Part shown: one piece after another, positions 6,711 through 10,331 of the stretch
Layout: each line of letters begins with the position of its first letter
Numbering within the stretch: the first letter of the stretch is position 1
The notes under the pieces: model-generated
What the model saw: the letters and a program-made list of their open reading frames with translations, nothing else
The model's database searches: none
Told to the model about the DNA's origin: nothing
Program-made: the position numbers and the translations under genes
From: Planctomycetota bacterium
GTDB lineage: Bacteria > Planctomycetota > UBA8742 > SKZP01 > JAIOTL01
Length of the DNA stretch: 10,331 nt
Direction: 5' to 3'
Assembly (NCBI GenBank): GCA_021106775.1
Contig: JAIOTL010000438.1
Span: 1-10,331, forward strand

Positions 6711-7394
6711 TTATATTTTGCTGCTGGAATTCAATGCGATTTCTCGAAGTTTTTCAAAATCTTCTGACGCGCGAACAACAGTGCTGCCGGATAAATCAAG
6801 AATATGTGAATGAAGCTCAGGCAATATTGGTGAAACCGCAAGAACTTTATTAAAAGTCATATTCAAAACCACTATACACATTGTTTTAGGCGTTCTTAGA
6901 TAAAGGAAATACAAGACATTGTCTTCCGATTGTGTGTTAAGAGACTCGTTGAAATCCTTGTAGAGATTAAGGAAAAGCATGCAGCTTTCAATTTCCAGTT
7001 TTTTAACTTTTTCCGTGAACTTTTCATTTTTGTCCTGCCATTTGCGAATAAATTCCTGTTTGTCATTGACTACAACCAGAGCGATTTCACCGGGTAATAA
7101 CGGGCCTTCTTCAAGGTATTTTGAATCCATGAGTATTGGTTCGGTAAGCACGTCCATGAGTTCAGAATCATAGCCAAGCATTGCTTGAAACCTGAAATCT
7201 TCAAGGCTTGCTTGAATCACGATTTCCCAGAGTTCTTCTTGAATGTCAGGCATGAATCCTGTTACTTTTTTCTTCTTTACGAACGACTTTTGCATTCTGC
7301 GTTGAAAGATAAATGATGCAACCAAAATACCCATCATGAAGGCGAATATGATGACTGCCATGAGGATTCCAGCATTTTTAATTGTTTCCCACAT
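6711..7394 (-). CDS. Uncharacterised single-pass membrane protein
   Basis: I do not recognise this 227-residue protein. It has one N-terminal membrane helix (about 8-30) followed by QRRMQKS and KKKK, so by the positive-inside rule the large C-terminal part should be cytoplasmic. That part is a mixed alpha/beta domain. It contains an acidic segment around PDIQEELWEIV (49-59), a short PGEIALVVVND strand, a charged helix (KWQDKNEKFTEKVKKLEIES) and two hydrophobic strands (VLYFLYLRT and MCIVVLNMTF). There are no clear catalytic motifs. It sits 118 bp upstream of the ECF sigma start on the same strand, with no terminator seen between them, so co-transcription is possible. Its topology is opposite to that of usual anti-sigma factors, which place an N-terminal domain in the cytoplasm, so I do not call it one. 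The start ATG 7394 has only a weak ribosome site. Confidence 0.78.
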   Translation of the reverse strand: MWETIKNAGILMAVIIFAFMMGILVASFIFQRRMQKSFVKKKKVTGFMPDIQEELWEIVIQASLEDFRFQAMLGYDSELMDVLTEPILMDSKYLEEGPLLPGEIALVVVNDKQEFIRKWQDKNEKFTEKVKKLEIESCMLFLNLYKDFNESLNTQSEDNVLYFLYLRTPKTMCIVVLNMTFNKVLAVSPILPELHSHILDLSGSTVVRASEDFEKLREIALNSSSKI

Positions 7395-7425
7395 GATTGC
7401 CCATTTATAAGGTTAAAGTTTGAGT

Positions 7426-7434
7426 ATCATAGCA
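7426..7434 (-). promoter_or_regulatory. Candidate extended -10 promoter of the membrane-protein gene
   Basis: On the minus strand TGC directly precedes TATGAT about 32 bp before ATG 7394, an extended -10 arrangement. No good -35 box is at the right distance, so the call is weak. Confidence 0.3.
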
Positions 7435-7582
7435 TAAAAGAAGGATGCTCGGTAAAGAAAACTGTAATTTTGTTGCAGCATTTTCTCCGAGTTAATCGAT
7501 GGACAATTGTATTGGCGTTAATGAGATAGACCTTAATTAACGATAAAATTGGCAATAACACGATATTTACGCCTGAAAACAA

Positions 7583-7610
7583 TTGAATTTTTAACGCTGA
7601 TTTATATATT
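7583..7610 (+). promoter_or_regulatory. Candidate promoter of tRNA-His
   Basis: TTGAAT (7583-7588), a 16-base spacer and TATATT (7605-7610) place the expected transcription start within a base or two of the tRNA 5' end at 7618. Confidence 0.45.
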
Positions 7611-7617
7611 GGTGAGT

Positions 7618-7694
7618 GCCGAGGTAGCTCAGCTGGTGAGAGCACCTGACTGTGGATCAGGAGGTCGTGCGTTCAAATCGCATCCTCGGTGCCA
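7618..7694 (+). tRNA. tRNA-His (GTG anticodon), CCA encoded
   Basis: The cloverleaf folds fully. The acceptor is GCCGAGG (7618-7624) with CCTCGGT (7684-7690), the D stem GCTC/GAGC, and the anticodon stem CCTGA/TCAGG around loop CTGTGGA, giving anticodon GTG for histidine. The variable loop is AGGTC, and the T arm is GTGCG/CGCAT around TTCAAAT. CCA is encoded at 7692-7694. Unusual points: the first acceptor pair is G-T, the discriminator base (7691) is G, and the base at position -1 (7617) is T. The usual bacterial tRNA-His G-1:C73 pair is therefore not encoded. It is probably the integration site of the accessory region that follows. Confidence 0.97.
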
Positions 7695-7705
7695 GAAAAA
7701 ACAAC

Positions 7706-7736
7706 AGCTCAAGGATTTTCACTCTTGAGCTTTTTT
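7706..7736 (+). terminator. Rho-independent terminator after tRNA-His
   Basis: AGCTCAAG (7706-7713) pairs with CTTGAGCT (7724-7731) around a 10-base loop, and the T run continues to 7736. It lies 11 bases after the tRNA CCA end and suits a monocistronic tRNA transcript. Confidence 0.87.
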
Positions 7737-7740
7737 CATG

Positions 7741-7762
7741 TGTTCACTATAATGTTCACTAT
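7741..7762 (+). repeat. Tandem 10-bp direct repeats near the tRNA
   Basis: TGTTCACTAT occurs at 7741-7750 and 7753-7762, a 12-bp period, just after the tRNA terminator. The remaining stretch to 7855 is AT-rich and holds no gene I can support. The repeats could be arm-type recombinase sites or a chance duplication. Confidence 0.55.
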
Positions 7763-7855
7763 GATATAAGTTTATTCAATAAGTTTTGTCGATTCAAATA
7801 CCGTTTAAGTTTAATATTGCATCCAAAGTTAAATAATGTTAAATAAAGCTGAACG

Positions 7856-7930
7856 ATGACAACTCATCACAAATTGACCGATATTGAACAATATTTGCAA
7901 TTGTTCTCACAAACAGTGAGGACAAAGTGA
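7856..7930 (+). CDS. Possible 24-residue leader peptide
   Basis: An ATG-started frame of 24 codons (MTTHHKLTDIEQYLQLFSQ...) ends in TGA at 7928-7930 and overlaps the GTG start of the next gene (GTGA). The overlap suggests translational coupling, but the ribosome site is weak and the frame could be chance. It contains the inverted repeat at 7886-7906. Confidence 0.22.
   Translation: MTTHHKLTDIEQYLQLFSQTVRTK
7886..7906. promoter_or_regulatory. Perfect inverted repeat upstream of the HTH gene (operator-like)
   Basis: GAACAAT (7886-7892) and ATTGTTC (7900-7906) form perfect 7-bp arms around ATTTGCA. The site ends 20 bp before the start of the excisionase-like gene. Such a dyad suits binding by a dimeric regulator, perhaps autoregulation. 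It is not followed by a T run, so it is not a terminator. Confidence 0.5.
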
Positions 7931-8172
7931 ATAAAATCAGTAAAATTGAATTGAACGAATTAACAACGGATTTAATGCTTTTCTCGCATTCACCGATTCT
8001 GAGTGTGAAACATGCAGCGGAATATCTGCATTTGAGTTATCATACAATTCTCAGATACATCAAAAAGGGCAAGATTCCAGCATCAAAGTTTAATGATTCC
8101 GGCAAAAGTTCATATATGATACTTGCGCGCGACCTAGCAAAATGGATTCTCTCCGAGAGAATTATTAATTGA
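7927..8172 (+). CDS. Excisionase-like helix-turn-helix DNA-binding protein
   Basis: The 81-residue protein carries a HTH_17/excisionase-type winged helix at about residues 24-72: ILSVKHAAEYLHLSYHTILR (24-43), then YIKKGKIPASKF (44-55), and the closing ARDLAKWI (67-74). Proteins of this kind are recombination directionality factors or small regulators of mobile elements. The start is GTG 7927, with GAGG at 7918-7921 five bases before it, and the stop is TGA. A perfect inverted repeat lies just upstream. Its place directly beyond a tRNA gene supports a role in an integrated element, although no integrase is in view. It ends one base before the stop of the convergent membrane-protein gene, with no terminator evident between them. 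A MerR-like or plasmid regulator would look similar. Confidence 0.78.
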   Translation: MNKISKIELNELTTDLMLFSHSPILSVKHAAEYLHLSYHTILRYIKKGKIPASKFNDSGKSSYMILARDLAKWILSERIIN

Positions 8173-8173
8173 T

Positions 8174-9010
8174 TTATGTTTCAGATACTTTAGAATTGTT
8201 TTTAGTACACCTTTTATACAAAGGAACATATTCTGGAAATATATCTTCAAAAGACTTGAAAACTTCTGCATTATAATAAGGTGTTACTTTGTAATGTGGC
8301 TTTAGGTAGGTTAGAATAAAGTCTTTATCATTCTCAGTTAATACTAATTTTATAAAGTCTTCATCTATTACTTTAGATTTGCATAGTACGTAAATATCGT
8401 AAAAAATGTTATACACGTAATTAAGAGAGTCGAGTAAATCTCGAAACAAAAACATCCTTTCAGTTCCATATATATTTTCTGGATCATTTTTATCGAATTT
8501 TGGACCAAATGAAATTAAAGGATTGTTAAGAAGTAGGTTAAAGTAGCCTTTGCATGCCTTCTCATAGTTTTGCTTATTATAATTGAAAAATATTATTATA
8601 TTTCCAGCTATATCACTTTTCTTAGAGTGTAGTCTTGTAGATATATCTGAAGTTATATTTGCTAAATCACGTTTTCTGCGAGCTTGTTCCGCTTCTTTTA
8701 CTTCTTTTTTTTGGAGATAAAGGGCGTACATTGCAATTAAGAATGCTAAGCCGTTGAACATTCCAAATGCATCACCCCAGGTTCCCCATTTAGAAATGTC
8801 AGATTGATTAAATGATGGAAGATTAAGCATATATAATACAAAAACAACACCTAAACCAAATATAAAAACGAGTAGAAGATTATTCCTCAACAATTTCAAA
8901 CATTGAAAAATTAACTTCAAGAAACCAAGTAAAACGTTTTTACAGAATAGTCTAAAAAATCTATTAACTATTTTCCATGCAAGCTGTAATTTTTCTTTAA
9001 TCCATTTCAT
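8174..9010 (-). CDS. Two-helix membrane protein with cytoplasmic domain, abortive-infection-like architecture
   Basis: The 278-residue protein has a basic, partly hydrophobic N-terminus (1-43), a membrane helix at about 44-62, the motif WGTWGDAFG (75-83), a second helix at about 83-99 and then a charged helix (LQKKEVKEAEQARRKRD). The rest, about 115-278, is a helical cytoplasmic domain with many aromatic residues (YNKQNYEKACKGYFNLLLNN; LFRDLLDSLNYVYNIFYDIY) and a conserved-looking VIDEDFIKLVL segment. The sequence between the two helices and the domain order resemble the putative phage abortive-infection (putAbiC) and DUF4760-type membrane proteins; this is pattern recognition, not a search result. 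GAGG sits 5 nt before ATG 9010, in the 17-bp gap after the upstream gene, so the two are surely one operon. Base composition is visibly more AT-rich than in the household genes, consistent with horizontal transfer. Confidence 0.78.
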   Translation of the reverse strand: MKWIKEKLQLAWKIVNRFFRLFCKNVLLGFLKLIFQCLKLLRNNLLLVFIFGLGVVFVLYMLNLPSFNQSDISKWGTWGDAFGMFNGLAFLIAMYALYLQKKEVKEAEQARRKRDLANITSDISTRLHSKKSDIAGNIIIFFNYNKQNYEKACKGYFNLLLNNPLISFGPKFDKNDPENIYGTERMFLFRDLLDSLNYVYNIFYDIYVLCKSKVIDEDFIKLVLTENDKDFILTYLKPHYKVTPYYNAEVFKSFEDIFPEYVPLYKRCTKNNSKVSET

Positions 9011-9027
9011 GATTACCTCGGATTTGT

Positions 9028-9540
9028 TTATTCGGCTTTGGTTTCTTCATCTTTGGGTTCTTCTGTCGGATAGTCGGGCTTTTCTTCATATTTTGGTTTA
9101 GTATATGTTTTTACTGGAAGCTGGGCTTTCATCAAGGTATTTGCATCGAAGTAATCAAGATGTCCACAGGTTAAACACTTTCGTTCAAAAACATTTTCAC
9201 CCAAAAATATTATCTGCTTATAATTAAAAAGTTTTTGCTCGTTGTTGCTACATGTACTACAAAAGTCTTCGCTTGTCAGCAAAATTAAGTTTCGAAAGCA
9301 TTTATTAAATTCATCAGTAGAAAGCATTTTCACATTTTCAGTTTTTTTAGGATCTTTGAAAACCTTAAATTCTGGGGAATTAAAGCCATTGGATGTTAAA
9401 ACAAGAATAATTGCGATGACTGAGAGTATAAAAGCAATGAATCCAAAAAATGTTGCATGAATGTCAATCCCAACAAGCTTAAACAGGGAGCTGAAAATCT
9501 TAACAAGTGAAAACTCACGTTTAAGTATGTCTAAACTCAT
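9028..9540 (-). CDS. Membrane protein with zinc-ribbon-like four-cysteine domain
   Basis: I do not recognise the family of this 170-residue protein. An amphipathic N-terminal stretch (1-28) precedes one membrane helix (about 31-49). A soluble part follows with two CxxC knuckles, Cys94/Cys97 (CSTC) and Cys122/Cys125 (CLTC), 24 residues apart, which is the pattern of a zinc ribbon. The C-terminal 30 residues are rich in Pro, Lys and Glu (KPKYEEKPDYPTEEPKDEE) and are probably disordered. The start is ATG 9540 with AGGAG about 6 nt upstream. Its stop is 17 bp before the start of the two-helix membrane protein, so both are expected to be made together and may form a complex in the membrane. A zinc-stabilised sensor or adaptor role is possible but not shown. 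Confidence 0.78.
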   Translation of the reverse strand: MSLDILKREFSLVKIFSSLFKLVGIDIHATFFGFIAFILSVIAIILVLTSNGFNSPEFKVFKDPKKTENVKMLSTDEFNKCFRNLILLTSEDFCSTCSNNEQKLFNYKQIIFLGENVFERKCLTCGHLDYFDANTLMKAQLPVKTYTKPKYEEKPDYPTEEPKDEETKAE

Positions 9541-9587
9541 GTTATCTCCTAAGATTTCTTAAGGTGTTCGATGATTTGAATCAACAT

Positions 9588-9845
9588 TTATAATTCAGTT
9601 GAGTCAGCATTATATTTTACAAGGATATTGTAAAAGTCATCAAGGAGATTTTGTTTGTCAGGTGGTAATTTGTGGATTTTTTCTTCGGAAACTGCTTCAG
9701 CGAGGAACGGTTCATCGTCAAAGGGCTTGCTTTTGCCTGTTATCAACCATTTCAGATTACGAGACAGTAAAGATTTTTCCCTACAGTACTTGGCGTTGAA
9801 ATATATTAACGATAAATTACATTCCTTCGCTAAGGAAACCGACAT
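9588..9845 (-). CDS. Short regulator-like protein, possible truncated phage CI/XRE repressor
   Basis: The 85-residue frame contains KYCREKSLLSRNLKWLITGK (19-38). This resembles the end of the helix-turn-helix domain in phage CI-type repressors, where a CREHG-like helix is followed by LDWLLTGEG. An acidic, helical tail follows (DDEPFLAEAVSEEKIHKLPP). The frame stays open upstream of ATG 9845 for 11 codons (LGSNYDA immediately before the Met, as in the family's LGVKSDA-type start) but has no ATG, GTG or TTG there, and no ribosome site precedes ATG 9845. The N-terminus may thus be lost or mutated. It lies 47 bp upstream of the membrane-protein pair on the same strand and diverges from the small reading frames beginning at 9882, the layout of a repressor and its controlled early genes. 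It may be a pseudogene. Confidence 0.5.
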   Translation of the reverse strand: MSVSLAKECNLSLIYFNAKYCREKSLLSRNLKWLITGKSKPFDDEPFLAEAVSEEKIHKLPPDKQNLLDDFYNILVKYNADSTEL

Positions 9846-9881
9846 TGCGTCGTAATTGCTACCCAGTTTAGGCTCAGTTCA

Positions 9882-10079
9882 GTGAATAAACAGACTTTAA
9901 TCGAAGCATTCCGTGAAAGTGCTGATATCGAAAACATCGTGAATGTCGCTATGGGTTTAATGTGAAGAAAAGATGATGAAAATGTAGTTGAGGTTGGAGT
10001 ACTCATGAATCGTGAAGGATATCGCGATAAATGGGTCAATCTTATTTTCGATAACAGAAACTCCAATTTCGCGACATGA
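9882..10079 (+). pseudogene. Small reading frame interrupted by an in-frame TGA
   Basis: From GTG 9882 a natural-looking frame reads NKQTLIEAFRESADIENIVN and so on for 27 codons to TGA 9963-9965. It continues in the same frame for another 37 codons (RKDDENVVEVGV, then MNREGYRDKWVNLIFDN) to TGA 10077-10079. The second part could instead begin at ATG 10005, which has GGAG 5 nt upstream, giving a 24-residue peptide whose stop overlaps the next start by 4 bp (ATGA). I do not recognise either part. Decay, two tiny genes, a sequencing error or TGA read-through would all fit. The gene diverges from the repressor-like gene, with 36 bp between the two start codons. Confidence 0.3.
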
Positions 10080-10297
10080 GATATGACGAAATTATCGAAA
10101 AAAACAAAACAACCCATGAATCACCAACTTCTCAGGAAAAAAAACTTCAGTTTTTGGACAAATACGCTTGTTCAGGAATTGTGATTATCTGGGGCGGATG
10201 CAACGAGAACACGAAAGCAGATTCAGGGGATATTCGATACATTGAAAAAGGCAGGTTTTATCAAGGATTTCAGTTGCGATCATCACCGCAATACTGA
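10076..10297 (+). CDS. Small hypothetical protein, possibly frameshifted
   Basis: The 73-codon frame starts at ATG 10076 with a 4-bp ATGA overlap to the preceding frame, which suggests coupled translation, and ends with TGA. Its first half (MRYDEIIEKNKTTHESPTSQ) looks protein-like. In the second half, another frame gives a more natural sequence: from 10185, LSGADATRTRKQIQGIFDTL, then KKAGFIKDF, open to the window end. A frameshift near 10180 is therefore possible. No family is recognised; the QIQGIFDTLKKAGFIKDF stretch resembles a winged-helix segment of a small DNA-binding protein, by impression only. Confidence 0.3.
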   Translation: MRYDEIIEKNKTTHESPTSQEKKLQFLDKYACSGIVIIWGGCNENTKADSGDIRYIEKGRFYQGFQLRSSPQY

Positions 10298-10318
10298 TAA
10301 ACACTACAAAGGAGATAA

Positions 10319-10331
10319 ATGGCAAGTAAAA
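10319..10331 (+). CDS. Possible start of a further gene, cut by the window end
   Basis: ATG 10319 begins MASK and is preceded by AAAGGAG (10308-10314), with 4 bases between. Only 13 bases are visible. The same stretch can also be read as the continuation of the frame open from 10185, so the start is not certain. Confidence 0.35.

Larger units (their letters stand above)
7695..10331. mobile_element. Probable edge of an integrated element next to tRNA-His
   Basis: The DNA from the tRNA 3' end onward differs from the rest of the window. It carries an excisionase-like HTH gene, AT-rich genes without household homologues, a repressor-like gene and a divergent set of small reading frames. tRNA 3' ends are classic integration sites. 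No integrase and no second copy of the tRNA 3' end are inside the window, so the element would have to continue past 10331. The left boundary is set at the tRNA end by inference. Confidence 0.4.

Noticed and set aside
7427..7645. A 72-codon minus-strand frame upstream of the membrane-protein gene
   Set aside because: It overlaps the tRNA 5' part and a likely promoter, and has no recognisable features or ribosome site.
7652..7846. A 64-codon plus-strand frame across the tRNA and its downstream region
   Set aside because: It begins inside the tRNA-His anticodon arm, runs through the terminator and has no ribosome site; it is an open frame by chance.
1..9840. TGA recoding throughout the genome
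   Set aside because: The chromosomal genes read through fully with the standard code and moaA and the HTH gene end in TGA, so any recoding would be limited to the small frames at the right end.
9830..10117. A 95-codon minus-strand frame opposite the small plus-strand frames
   Set aside because: The composition is unlike a folded protein, there is no ribosome site, and it overlaps the repressor-like gene's start region; a shadow is more likely.
1..10331. CRISPR arrays, rRNA genes, insertion sequences or an integrase gene
   Set aside because: No regularly spaced repeats, no rRNA-like stretches, no transposase motifs and no tyrosine or serine recombinase signatures were seen on either strand.

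Overview
The window is bacterial DNA of moderate-to-low GC content. One sampled 60-base line inside the tdh gene has 24 G/C and one inside the accessory region has 19. The household genes (tRNA nucleotidyltransferase, a GspC-like inner-membrane protein, molybdenum-cofactor genes, a crotonase, an SDR-type threonine dehydrogenase and an ECF sigma factor) suggest a Gram-negative-type heterotroph, probably from an anaerobic or poorly sampled lineage. MoaA and MoaC are the short forms that resemble archaeal versions. I cannot fix the phylum from sequence alone. TAA, TAG and TGA all end the chromosomal genes, so the standard code applies there.

Layout. Positions 2-1090 hold the 3' part of a CCA/poly(A)-polymerase-family gene with an HD domain. 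Next on the same strand (1162-2373) is a membrane-anchored protein with a GspC-type PDZ domain. Facing it is a compact minus-strand operon, 4736 to 2391: crotonase, moaA, moaC and a small molybdate-binding TOBE (Mop) protein, with spacings of 15 bp, a 17 bp overlap and 23 bp. A divergent intergenic region (4737-4954) separates it from tdh (4955-5914), which ends at a strong terminator lying inside the last codons of the convergent ECF sigma gene (6592-5939). Upstream of sigma on the same strand is an unrecognised single-pass membrane protein (7394-6711). Then comes a tRNA-His gene with its own terminator (7618-7736).

Everything after the tRNA looks like accessory DNA. There are short direct repeats, an excisionase-like HTH protein preceded by a perfect inverted repeat, a pair of AT-rich membrane-protein genes (9540-8174), a short repressor-like gene (9845-9588), and on the other strand (9882 to the end) a set of small, overlapping or interrupted reading frames. 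This resembles one edge of an integrated element, with a repressor and divergent early genes, seated next to tRNA-His. No integrase lies inside the window. The two-gene membrane module resembles the architecture of putative abortive-infection membrane proteins and is the best candidate for a new defence-type system. The frame from 9834 to the end contains TGA as its only stop codon, which deserves a check for decay versus recoding.
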